Source: Zoroaster sp. YZ-2022 (Eukaryota > Echinodermata > Asteroidea > Forcipulatida > Zoroasteridae). Taken from it: DNA of 64,000 nt. Below, piece by piece: positions 35,230 through 44,560 of the stretch (its first letter is position 1; each line of letters begins with the position of its first letter). Location of the stretch: the NCBI GenBank assembly GCA_029582265.1, contig CM055819.1, positions 37,707,934-37,771,933 on the forward strand, read 5' to 3'. The notes beneath the pieces are model-generated. The model saw only the letters and a program-made list of their open reading frames with translations. It did not search any database and was not told the DNA's origin. The translations under genes were made by a program, and so were the position numbers.

Positions 35230-36230
35230 TGAGCCAGAGGTTGTTGGGGAGTGTGTTTTATTTTCGCCAAAATGGAGGATTAGGAACGTCTTGGGGTGGG
35301 GTGGAGGTTACATTTGTGAGCTGATTATCCCCCACCGAAACACCACTTAAAACAATACTTAATGTAACATATGATGACCCCCCCCCCCCGATTTTTTTAA
35401 TTAACATATCGGCAGGCTCATAGGGGGTGTTGAACCCCCAATGACCCCCCCCCCCCCATTAGCTACACCTGACTGAAGTCATATATGTCTTTATGATCCC
35501 AAATCTACTGATTATTCTTCAATATTTTTAGTTCCAATTAATTCAAGGAAATTAATTCAAGGCGGGTCCCGTTCTAAATTAATGTTAGCATTTATTTACT
35601 GTTGTATCAAGCTTCTGACACTTATTATGTGAAGTGTTTGTTTAATTTCCTTACAAAACCAACAAAATAATAAAATAAATACATAAATAAATAAATAAAA
35701 TATCAATGTTCCAGTAAAAATTGAAATAATCCGAAATTGCCGGTAAAACACGGGCGATGCATCTTTAAGAAAATGTATGACGCTGACGCGTAGTTATTTT
35801 ATTAATAGTTGGGCAGTATCTTTATACAAAGTGACTATGTGACGTAATTTTGATTTATGTTTACCTTGGACATGAACAATCTCATTATCAAACCCTTGAA
35901 GGATTAAGCTCCAACTAACTAACCTTTGGTTCTGATTTTTTTTCTTTCTTTTTTCTTTTTATGAGTCTTCTTCTTCTATCGTGTCCACACACTAAACAAT
36001 ATCAGTCCATCGCCTCACACAGCATTGGTGTAACCCCATTTGCTCATCATCACCCTGGAACGTCCAACCTCAGCTCTCATGTGGTTTCAATAATGCCAGG
36101 GTTCTTCAGAGCCTGGTGAGATGCTCTCTGCTACTGGGAGGTCCATTTTGATGGAGTCGGGCAGTGTAGCCAGTCTGTCAGTCTACATAGGAAATACGTG
36201 ATGCTGAGGGTGTAGAATCCAGGGGTGAGG
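35230..36230. other. Interruption inside the LINE, G/C runs and TAAA repeats
   Basis: The RT reading is lost across this stretch. It has C-runs at 35382-35390 and 35446-35457, a (TAAA)n patch at 35675-35700, and possible foreign LINE C-terminal text at 35970-36200. No inverted ends were identified. Confidence 0.4.
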
Positions 36231-36236
36231 TACTGG

Positions 36237-36953
36237 TTAGGAAGCTCTTCCTTGATTTCTTTCAAACAGTTTGTAAGTGTGACAGAGTAATGAAATTGAC
36301 CTGAAACGTTTTGCTTCTGATGGGTCTTTGCCAGGTTTTAGAAGGGCTAGTATACGTGTCTGGCGCCAGATCTTCAAGGTTGATGACCATAAGTTGAAGA
36401 ACTCAAGAAGCCAATTCCGTGTTCCTGGACCGAAGTTTTTGATCTGCTCTGTTGACATGTCATCTAACCCGGATACTTTACCAGTTTTAAGATTTTTAAT
36501 AGCAATGTCCAGTTCCTCTGGAGAAAATGGACTGGCAAAGTGTGGCTCGTTTGGGTATTTAGAGCGATCAATTTTCGATTTGCGTTGTTTCTTTGTGGCT
36601 TTTGCTGGCTTTCCATTGAAGAGCAGCTGGTGAGCAACTTCGTTAGCTGTGATGTTGTAATGTTGGTCAGCTTTCTTTGGGTCATTGCTCAGCTTGCGAA
36701 TGAAAGACCAGGATTTTTTTCTGTTGTTTGTTATATCTGTTGATTCAACTAGAGCTTGCCATGATCTTCGATGCTCTGATGAGATAGACTCCATTAGTTT
36801 CTCACCCATATTGGAGGTTTCCTCAGCAAAGGGGTTTGTTTGGAACATTTGTTTGTACTCCTCATACAGATCTGTATTCTTAGGTGTAAGCCCTGTGACG
36901 TTATTCTGTGCGGCATCCGTGAGGGATGTTTTTCCTTTAGATTTTCTTGACAA
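36237..36953 (-). pseudogene. LINE RT N-terminal frame, 238 residues
   Basis: Contains NNRKKSWSFIRKLSNDPKKA (about 75-95), EVAHQLLFNGKPAKATKK, FSPEELDIAIKNLKTGKVSG (about 160-180: the K-GK-SG-D box opening RT domain 1), WLLEFFNLW, and RILALLKPGKDPSEAKRFRS followed by ISLLCHTYKLFER (RT domain 2). The later RT boxes are not in frame. Confidence 0.75.
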
Positions 36954-37712
36954 GCTTCACAAAGTTATCATAGTTCTCTGCTCTTGGCTCAAGGCATGAG
37001 ATTGCTGCATCAAGTTCCTTTGAGAAATTTACCCAGTCAGCCTTCTTAAAGTTGAAACGGCGTCTGAAAGGCACTGTGACAGGATTGACAACTGCCTTAA
37101 CTTCAATTCTAATTGGGCGATGCTGTGTTTTTGTATTGGATCCCAGACCATCTTTCTGTAAAGTTCAGCGATGCCAGAACTTGAAAAGGCTAAGTACGGG
37201 TTATAGCCTCTTTTTCATCGGGCACTGTTGAAGGAGCTGGGTAGCTTAGGGTAGTGGATGAGATTCAGTTGGTTTGCATCCATCCACTTCTCAACCTCTT
37301 CCCCATCAGCGTTTGTTTCTTTGTACCCCCATACCACATTGTGGCTATTGAAATCTCCTATCACTAACTGTGGCTTTTTAGATTGACTGAGTGAAGGACG
37401 GTTGAAACTGAAAGCACTGCCCGGCGGTTTATACACAGATGTTATTACGACTGTGCTAAGTTCAACTAATAATATTTCAATGTTGTTGATCTCTGACATA
37501 GCTGTGGTTTCAATAATTGTTCCATTTCTGACATATACTGCACTGCCATACTTCTCATGCGGTCTTTCAATTGCCAGATTATTCTGTGATCCTCGGTGTG
37601 TCTATTGCAGGCAAAGAACATCATTATGAATGAAAACTAACGGATCGGTATACACAACAATCGATCTGGTCGGAGCGCTAAAAAAATTAAAATGCTTGAA
37701 ACACAAAACCAA

Positions 37713-37895
37713 CTAGGCAAGACACTCCTTTTCTATGGTTGAGTAATTTTGCTGATGTTTGTTTAATTTCTTAGAAATATAACAAACTGAATGATCAATT
37801 TCCTGACCATCTTCTTGTATGAAAATAGAACCAATGACTACGTCACTGGCATCTACTGACAGTTTAAAGGGTTTGGTGAAATCTGGTGCCATCAA
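37713..37895 (-). pseudogene. Gypsy RNase H fragment
   Basis: MAPDFTKPFKLSVDASDVVI (the first RNase H catalytic Asp is in DASD), then DHSVCYISKKLNKHQQNYST and IEKECLA, a classic Ty3/gypsy RNase H N-terminal half. It continues in another frame to SAPTRSIVVYTD near 37650 and stops being recognisable at about 37635. Confidence 0.85.
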
Positions 37896-37904
37896 AACTG
37901 GCTA

Positions 37905-37959
37905 AAGTAAGACTAATTGCGGTGACACCATGTGAAATTCTCAATTGAGTAGTAATTAG
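37905..37959 (+). repeat. Short dispersed sequence, copy 2, left half (hAT target)
   Basis: AAGTAAGACTAATTGCGGTG...GTAGTAATTAG matches 5424-5478. The continuation (TTCTGAAAA) lies on the far side of the hAT element at 39373. The unit itself lies between the gypsy codons for NKP and VLMAPDF, so it inserted into gypsy before the hAT inserted into it. Confidence 0.8.
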
Positions 37960-39364
37960 CAGTGTTGGAGCAAAGGCTTTGACCCTCAAGGCCAAGGCTT
38001 TTACCCTCAAGCCTTAAGGCTAAGGCCAAGGCTTAACCCTCAAGGCCAAGGCCCTCTAGTATAAAATTACTACTAATATAAAACATATCACATCATAACG
38101 AATCGCTTATAGTAAGAATAAAAACTTATCTTTATTTGCAATCAAAGTGTTCACGTACAAATATACGACTGAGTAGAAGTTCAGGTCTTCGTGGATACCA
38201 TTTAAATATAACAAAAATAATGGTTTGCTTCCATACTGATGCACATTAATCTAAACCGAGTATAACAAAAGAGGGATCTAAGAACGGCTGTTTTTAACTG
38301 ATGTTACCTCGTTATTATGTAACATGGAAGTAATTTTATTTTCTGGGCCAACATGTTAGAAATATTAGCATTACCTAAAACAGATATATGCAAATCCTCA
38401 GCGGTTATCAGGGCGACACATAAAACTAATCAGATTGATCCATCAAAAAGTACCTTACTTAGACTTTGTGTGGCTTTACTTAAAATCCTCTACAAATATC
38501 TCAAATGACTGAATAAAGACCATAAAGTAGAAATTCTTGCTTTTCTTTTCTTGGGTTTTTGTTTTTGTTTGGTTGTTTGTGACGTTAAACATTTAATATG
38601 TGCTCATTGCACTTAAGAAACATAATGGTGGAAAGCATAGCTGCAGACAGTCGTGCTCTATGAGGGCGCATTATGATGCCCCCTTGACTGAAGATGCGCT
38701 CCACAGGAGCACTGGAAGCTGGTACCCCCAACACCTTGACTGCTAAAAATCCAGTGATAGGTGACAAGTACAATGAATTCTGTATGATGACATGTGCTCA
38801 AGATCAGACCATATGGAAAGTGACCCATAATTTGACCTTCTAATTAGCATAAATAATATCATAGGGCAGTATACTCATAGCATGTTCAGCAGTCCACAGC
38901 ACAGATCAGATGACGTTCTATCTACCCCATATCACTGTATGCAAGTTAAGTATAATTATATCTCCCTGGCCCCACAAGTACATGTATACAGAAAATTATT
39001 ATAGCTTTGTTTTGGGGGAAGCAGCAAAATGTACTATCATGGTAACAAAATGTGATGCTGTAAAAGTGAAAGTGTGTCAACACACAAATCTAGGGTGTTT
39101 TCCCTCCTCCATGGTATTAAAAACATGATTAAATTAGATACTGCAGACAGCTGACCCCAAGTTGTATGTTTGCAGAAAGGCAAAATTTTAAACAAATTTA
39201 CCTGAAAAATTCAAAAATGGATGGGCCTTGAAGAGCAAGGCCCTAAAATTGCAAGGCTTTGACCCTCAAGGCCAAGGCTTTTGCCCTCAAGCCTTAAGGC
39301 TAAGGCCAAGGCCCTAAAATCAAGCCTTAAGGCCAAGGCTCAGCATCAAGGCACTACATCACTG
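37960..39364 (-). mobile_element. hAT element, 1405 bp, internally decayed
   Basis: Begins CAGTGTTGGAGC and ends CACTACATCACTG, with imperfect TIRs typical of hAT. The 8 bp flanks are GTAATTAG (37952-37959) and GTGATTAG (39365-39372). The uninterrupted site with a single GTAATTAG is present at 5419-5488. Both ends carry arrays of AAGGC(T/C) words (CAAGCCTTAAGGCTAAGGCC). Only the C-terminal dimerisation piece of the transposase survives (38773-38585). Confidence 0.92.
38585..38773 (-). pseudogene. hAT transposase C-terminal dimerisation domain fragment
   Basis: Minus-strand reading GVPASSAPVERIFSQGGIIM then RPHRARLSAAMLSTIMFLKC: the hATC pattern (P-SSAP-ERxFS-G, later R-xLxxxxxxxLxFLK). The rest of the transposase is missing, so the copy is non-autonomous. 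Confidence 0.85.
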
Positions 39365-39408
39365 GTGATTAGTTCTGAAAATGGGCTTGTTAGGTAGCAT
39401 GGTTTTTA

Positions 39409-39735
39409 CTAGATCAAATAATGCTCGGTTGCATTCATCGTACGAAATAAAATAGTTATTTTTTTCTTCTTTCTGAGCAAATTTGTCAGCGGAGCAACAA
39501 CATCTGAAAAATTCCTACCAAATTTCCTGCCATCATCTATGTACACTTCAGTGTTTGTCAACCACTTGACCACATCATTCATTAATCTTTGAAACGACGC
39601 AGGCGCGTTTTTCAAACAAAAAGGGGGACAAAAATACAATGGTGAACTCCAATTACTGTCACTTTCCTCTTTAATATCAGTGTCTTTCATGTATTTAATG
39701 TCCTCATTAAAATCTGCCTGCTTCAGTGGCCCCAC
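39409..39735 (-). pseudogene. Gypsy reverse transcriptase with internal deletion
   Basis: RVGPLKQADFNEDIKYMKDT, SNWSSPLYF, then directly LKNAPASFQRLMNDVVKWLT, YIDD at about 39540, then FGRNFSDVVAPLTNLLRKKK. The central RT boxes (between WSSP and the NAP box) and the segment after YIDD are absent, so at least two internal deletions have occurred. The frame is nevertheless open for 108 codons. Reading continues to DECNRALFDLVKTMLPNKP in another frame up to the insertion at 39380. Confidence 0.8.
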
Positions 39736-39744
39736 TCTATACGG

Positions 39745-40118
39745 GTGCTATTTAAGGAATACTATTTAAGGAATACCTTCATCCCAGTCTTTGTCATTAT
39801 CCATACAATAAGACCTAATCATAGACTTGAGCGTCTGGTGGAAACGCTCGAGTGCACCTTGACTTTGCGTGTGATAAGCAGTCAATGTAACTTGCTCAGT
39901 GCCTCAAGCGTACAACTGTTCTTGAAACAATATAGAAGTAAAATTACTTGATCACTTTGAACAACCCTTGGTAGGCCGAAACGAATGAAAAAAATCTCAA
40001 TGCTTCACCTACTGGAAGACGAAGACGAAGGAAGACATAACCTCAATGAATGACATTGCGATACGATGGCTGATGGCAGTAGCAGACACGATATGATGAC
40101 CTACTGGTTTACCTTAAT
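39745..40118 (-). pseudogene. Gypsy integrase core, C-terminal part
   Basis: The minus strand reads SNFTSILFQEQLYA, TLTAYHTQSQGALERFHQTL, KSMIRSYCMDNDKDWDEGIP. QGALERFHQ bears the third catalytic Glu. It stops at EGIP and joins the RT start within a few codons, so the integrase C-terminal domain is lost. Confidence 0.75.
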
Positions 40119-40434
40119 CAGGCCCGCCGGAAGGTATTTAAAAGTGGGGGGCACCAACAATTTCCAACCTTGGGTGTTTGGGTAATCAGTTGTTTTGGTA
40201 GGCGGGGGGGGGGGGGGTGGTTCTTTAAAAATGAAATTGTTGGTGTGCCCATTTTCCCTCTATTTTTTTTTCACCTACTGCATCCCCTTTGTTCGATTAA
40301 TTTCCCCCCCCCCTTTTTTCCCCTCCCAACATAATTTTTTTTTTTTTATAAATTAATTTTTAAAAAATAAAAAAATAAAAATAAAAAAGTGGGGGGGCCC
40401 GGGCCCCCCCGGCCCCCCGGCTCCGGCGCCCCTG
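40119..40434. mobile_element. 316 bp hAT-like MITE in the gypsy integrase
   Basis: The ends CAGGCCCGCCGGAAG and (complement of right end) CAGGGGCGCCGGAGC are inverted repeats beginning CAGG. CCTTAAT flanks both sides (40112-40118 and 40435-40441). Excision restores the integrase reading AIPLRSIK. Composition is extreme: G-runs, C-runs, A/T runs and GGGGGGGCCCGGGCCCCCCC. Confidence 0.88.
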
Positions 40435-40910
40435 CCTTAATAGACCTAAGGGGAATTGCTTCAGCATATCTGATCTAGTTGAGGCAAAGGCCCTACACAA
40501 TCTACAATAACATTGCTAAATGGTTCTTCATGACATACGCGGAAATATTGAGCAACTGACTTTCAAATACCAGGCCAAAAGCAATAACATAAAATAAATA
40601 AGATCACATGTTTTGGTAATACTATGTGTCCAGACATAGGTATGTCATGAGCCAAGCTGAACATATGGGAACTCTAACAAGATGGAACTACAATCTGCTA
40701 CAACACTTTCCACTCATTGTCAGCGAGCACATCTAGCGGTCGCCATTTATGCACGAGCACACTAGACGTAATAAAGAAACAAACAGATACTCTGCTTGCC
40801 TAGGTTTCAGTAAGTGCTTTGTTAAGAAAGACCAACAACTCATTATCCTTACTCAAAAGATGTTCGAGTATATACTATAAATGTTGAGCCCTTAGTATCA
40901 CGAGGATCTA
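40435..40910 (-). pseudogene. Gypsy integrase zinc-binding region and start of core
   Basis: Minus-strand text with frame changes: LSKDNELLVFLNKAL-like linker, WRPLDV, SLAHDIPMSGH, FYWPG-like text, then EEPFSNVIVDCVGPLP where the Asp is the first core catalytic residue. Stops and shifts throughout. Confidence 0.65.
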
Positions 40911-41752
40911 CGGAGCCCCTAAAGGGACATACGATGAAAACAAATTTATGTGCGAAGAAATAATTTGAGTTCTTTATTTCGTGCGCTCGAAATCATTTCG
41001 TGCTCACGAAATTATTTTGTGCACTCGAAATAAGTTATTTCGTGCGCTCGAAATCATTTCGTGCGCTCGAAATCATTCCGTGCGCTCGAAATACTTTATT
41101 TCGTGCGCTCGAATTAAAGTATTTCGAGCGCTCGAAATCATTTTGTGCACTCGAAATAAATTATTTCGTGCGCTCGAAATCATTTCGTGCTCTCGAAATC
41201 ATTTCGTGCTCTTGAAATCATTTCGTGCGCTCGAAATTATTTCGTGCGCTCGAAATCATTCCGTGCGCTCGAAATCATTTCGTGCGCTCGAAATCATTTT
41301 GTGCGCTCGAAATAAATCATTTCGTGCGCTCGAAATCATTTCGTGCGCTCAAAATCATTTCGTGCGCTCGAAATCATTTCGTGCGCTCGAAATAAATTAT
41401 TTCGTGCGCTCGAAATCATTTCGTGCACTCGAAATAAATTACTTCGTGCGGTCGAAATCATTTCGTGCGCTCGAAATAAATTATTTCGAGCGCACGAAAT
41501 TATTTCGAGCGCTCGAAACACTTTATTTCGAGCGCACGAAATCAAGTATTTCGAGCACACGATATAATTTCGAGCGCACGAAATAATTTATTTCGAGTGC
41601 ACGAAATGATTTCGAGCGCACGAATTAACTTATTTTGAGTGCACGAAATGATTTCGTGAGCACAAAATGATTTCGAGCGCACGAAATAAAGAACTCAAAT
41701 TATTTCTTCGCACGTAAATTTATTTTCATCATATGTCCCTTTAGGGGCTCCG
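40911..41752. mobile_element. 842 bp foldback element built of an 18 bp near-palindrome
   Basis: The termini CGGAGCCCCTAAAGGGACAT and its complement ATGTCCCTTTAGGGGCTCCG are perfect, flanked by TA (40909-40910, 41753-41754). The inverted match continues about 70 bp inward (TTATTTCTTCGCAC, GAACTCAAAT). The interior is an array of TTTCGTGCGCTCGAAA units. At 40980-41478 units read forward (GTGCGCTC); from about 41480 to 41690 they read in reverse (GAGCGCAC). The unit is a palindrome except at two positions. There is no transposase, and the long open frames here are artefacts of the repeat. TA duplication suggests Tc1/mariner-type mobilisation. Confidence 0.93.
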
Positions 41753-41756
41753 TAAG

Positions 41757-42250
41757 GATCAGTACTCATCCCACCATCCAAATGATTTGAAAATCATTAT
41801 ATCTGCATCAATATGAACTGGCACCTTTAAGTTTACCTCTCATGGATCGAGTTGTAACACAAGTGGGGAATATACCAGGTAACTCCTCCTCTAGTAACCT
41901 AGTATTATTATCAGAACATGGCACACCCGTCATACAAGGTTCTACAAATACCGTTGTACCAGCTACTTTTGTTACCTAGCTGTAGTGTTATACCAATAAG
42001 CCCCTGAGGCAAAGTGGGAGTTACACCCACGGTCATGGGACCTGAAACTAAGTCCGATTATAAATACAAACGATGGAGAGGCACATCAAAAGATTCATTA
42101 CCTATAACCGTAATACGCACATCTGTGCCAAATGAAGATCCTTCGATTAAAGGAACTTCCCCTTGCAATAGCACATATTGAGTTGACCCCGTATCCCTCA
42201 AAGTTACTTGGTAATTCGGTGAATCAAAACGCTCATCGAGTGACACATAT
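41757..42250 (-). pseudogene. Gypsy aspartic protease region
   Basis: Minus-strand frame 42246-42058: VTLRDTGSTQYVLLQGEVPL, GTDVRITVIGNESFDVPLHR. DTG is the catalytic triplet of retroelement proteases (here DTGST). A downstream LKSDLVSGPMTVGV text and LLGN-like flap continue to about 41950. Two stops and the foldback element follow. Confidence 0.75.
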
Positions 42251-42293
42251 TGACTGAAAACTTGTTGATACGGTACAGCCAGGGTTTTCAGTT

Positions 42294-42490
42294 GTAGGCC
42301 GAAAAAAGAGAATCAGAATGGGTAAAACAAACAAGTACGGAAACGTACTGCAGTTTCATTTTTAAGCGTTTGCAGAAATTGTGTAAATCAGTTTAACACA
42401 CTTGTTATGTAAATTTGTAATACAGCAAATTGTTGGAAATAGAATTGCCTGCATTTTGCAGAAATACTGCAAGCTGAACGCAGCTCTCAA
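42294..42490 (+). repeat. Half copy of the foldback repeat at 44561-45195
   Basis: Matches 45010-45180 (GGCCGAAAAAAGAGAATCAG, GGAAACGTACTGCAGTTTCA, TTGTAATACAGCAAATTGTTGG). Only one arm is present; the terminal CACTGTAAAA is absent. Confidence 0.8.
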
Positions 42491-43429
42491 AAAGGTTTTG
42501 AAAGAAACCTATACCACCACCTATATCCATATTATTACACAAACAGTACCAAGTGGGCATAACAATAGTAATTATCACTACTGTTTATCAAATGAATCGT
42601 TTTGAAGATTTTAGAGTGGCTACGGAATGCGATGAATTCCGAACAAGCCCCCTAATGCTGAGCACTAAAAGAATAAGGGCACGGTAGAAACAAAAGAGCG
42701 GCAATTATATATTTATATAACAATATTTATCGCATCAAAATAAATCTTCAATAATATACAATAAATGAATATGAGCACAAAATTAAATCAATGGAATAAA
42801 TCGATTAAAAAGTTCATTATAGTAACCGCTTCTTGACCAGAGTTGCTGGCACTGGGAGATGGACGGCAAGGTTTATGGCTCGTCGCTGGTTCGGTGTTGA
42901 AGGTCTGAGCCACTTGTGTTCTGGACCGGTCTGGTCCAGGCCATCTACGACGTGCCAAAAACTGATCTGGTTTAGGCCATCGTTGGAGAATACCAGAACC
43001 AGCTGGTTCAAGCCATCAACTTGAAGGAGATAATGTGTAAACTCACTACCTCTGCTGGTCAAGTCGTAGGGCCGACGCACCATGGCACTGGCTGAGCCAT
43101 GGTGTGATAACGGGGTAAGGCTGATGGAGGGTGACAAACATCATATCAGCAGAGGAGAAGTAGACAGAACCTCTGGCTATGGTGGTGTTCAGATAAGCAT
43201 GAAAAACAAGGGACAACCAGGTCTTAAATAGAAGTTACATCGAAACCCAACGCAAATGTTGTAATAGTGGTGCCAAATGAACAATATACAAGAATGTTTG
43301 TGTACTAAATACTCTTGGGCGGTGGTGCTCAAGACTTCGGACGCTTACAGATATTCCTTGGGTGAACCAATAATAGAAACACAGCAGTTCCTGTGTAGAG
43401 TTCAAAATAATTATGTGGATGCTTTTTCA
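42491..43429. other. Non-coding; three imperfect short repeats
   Basis: Between 42910 and 43020 the motif CTGGT(C/T)(C/T)AGGCCATC recurs three times at about 45 bp spacing. No gene recognised. Confidence 0.4.
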
Positions 43430-43985
43430 CTATTTTTTTCTTTTACGACCTGATAATATAATAATAATATTAGGATTTATATAGCGCATTTTACAGAGCA
43501 CTTTAAAGAAAAACTCCAGAAAACAATATGTAGATGAAAACAGATGTGTTTTTAGTTTATCTTTAAATTGATTGAGTGAATTGATGCTACGGATATTATA
43601 TGGTAAGTAATTCCAGGATCTGGTATCGGCAACTAAGAATGCCCGGTCTCCAGGCTTTTTGAAGGTACGTGGTATATTATGTAAATTACAGCTGGGCATA
43701 TTTATATCAAGTGATTCTGTTATATGTGGGTTGTGTATTTGGCAGTACTTTGTGCATGTTTACGGATGTTTGAATTGAATGCGTTGTCTGATGGGTAACC
43801 AGTGTGATTGTTGATTAAGTGATGAAAAGTGTTTGTATTTGGGTTGGGAGAAAATGATACGAGCAGCATTGTTTTGAAGCTTTTGTAAGCGATCGATATC
43901 AGACTGCTTTGAATGTATACCTGGATTTAACCACACATCATGCTTATGGAATGGATTGTATGACAATAACATGTGGGCAATTTAA
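43430..43985 (-). mobile_element. 5'-truncated LINE with GCGCTATATAAATCC...(ATT)n tail
   Basis: Minus-strand text: DIDRLQKLQNNAARIIFSQP, SLNQQSHWLPIRQRIQFK, then RTFKKPGDRAFLVADTRSWN and NQFKDKLKTHLF, the C-terminal end of CR1/Rex-type LINE polymerases. After the coding end the minus strand reads AAATGCGCTATATAAATCCT then AATATTATTATTATATTATC. That tail matches the SINE tails in this window. Confidence 0.85.
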
Positions 43986-44560
43986 TTTCTAATAATTAAA
44001 ATATGTTCCCACACTATAACATTCAACAGAGGGAAGATTGACACTAATTTTTTTTATATCGATGAATTCAAGTGTTCTTTACCGATTTTTCTTCTCTAAA
44101 ATAACTGAACCTCAGGCAGATGTTTGTATTGTTGTAGGCCCTACTGTGGTAACGATTCACTAAGTTTGCTTTTAGGAAAATATGGGAACATTGATGAATT
44201 TTACGGATATATATGAGCTTTCTTACAGTGTTTGTTATCCTACTTCGTTTTCCTATAATTTTTTATTAGATATCTAAACAATATCAGTAAACTATTCAAA
44301 CAGAACATTTGATGGTATACAAAAAGCTCACTAACTTGTCGTCAATTTCAGTCTATGCAGGAACGGCAACAATTTGTTTTCAAATTTAGTTGACGGTTGA
44401 CGGCTGACTCACAACAAAATTAAAATGGAGTACGGAATTGATATTTGCCAATCTAAATATTTGTTTGTATTTTCACCTCTTTGCTCATTAACTCCACAAC
44501 GCAATGAACTAAACATATATAGCGTTAATTATAATACCTTGAATCCAAAAGATAATCATA
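43986..44560. other. Non-coding stretch
   Basis: AT-rich; no gene recognised. Ends with the TA flank of the foldback element. Confidence 0.4.

Larger units (their letters stand above)
34340..37635 (-). mobile_element. Degenerate non-LTR retrotransposon (Jockey/I-like group)
   Basis: Minus-strand order: endonuclease text (DVLCLQ, then PHEKYGSAVYVRNG at about 37560, VITSVYKPPGSAF, LVIGDFNSHNVVWGY at about 37360), an RT N-terminal frame (36953-36237), a break, then RT palm text (34980-34680) with the GYADDLVM box (YADD at 34756-34745), and RT thumb text 34670-34344 (KYLGTKIDWNLPKTGQ, IRIKIFDSL). Many stops. 36200-35970 reads like the C-terminal end of a similar LINE (RAEVGRSRVMMSKWG), so this may be two LINE copies or a rearranged one. 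Its upstream end abuts a gypsy RNase H fragment. Confidence 0.75.
37636..42250 (-). mobile_element. Ty3/gypsy remnant with PR-INT-RT-RNaseH order, nested insertions
   Basis: Minus-strand order from 42250: aspartic protease (DTG at 42195-42187), a Lys-poor linker, integrase HHCC region (SLAHDIPMSGH at 40660-40627), integrase core (VIVDCVGPLP at about 40510; QGALERFHQTLKS at about 39850), RT start (HPYRVGPLKQADFNEDIKYM at about 39720), a shortened RT, and RNase H (37905-37640). Three unrelated elements interrupt it: 40911-41752, 40119-40434 and 37960-39364. Coding text resumes in register after two of them. No LTR was found. The RNase H ends abruptly where the adjacent LINE begins. Integrase upstream of RT is unlike standard gypsy but is known for the Gmr1-like group. 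Confidence 0.7.

Noticed and set aside
40981..41586. 201-codon plus-strand frame with FRALEIISCARN-type repeats
   Set aside because: It is the translation of the TTTCGTGCGCTCGAAA array. The same repeat is open in other frames and strands, and there is no start context or non-repeat domain.
41000..41690. CRISPR-like array of 18 bp repeats
   Set aside because: Repeats are contiguous without unique spacers, in a eukaryotic element with inverted arms.
42817..43137. 106-codon minus-strand frame with repeated DGLNQ
   Set aside because: Arises from three imperfect short repeats; no start, splice or family evidence.
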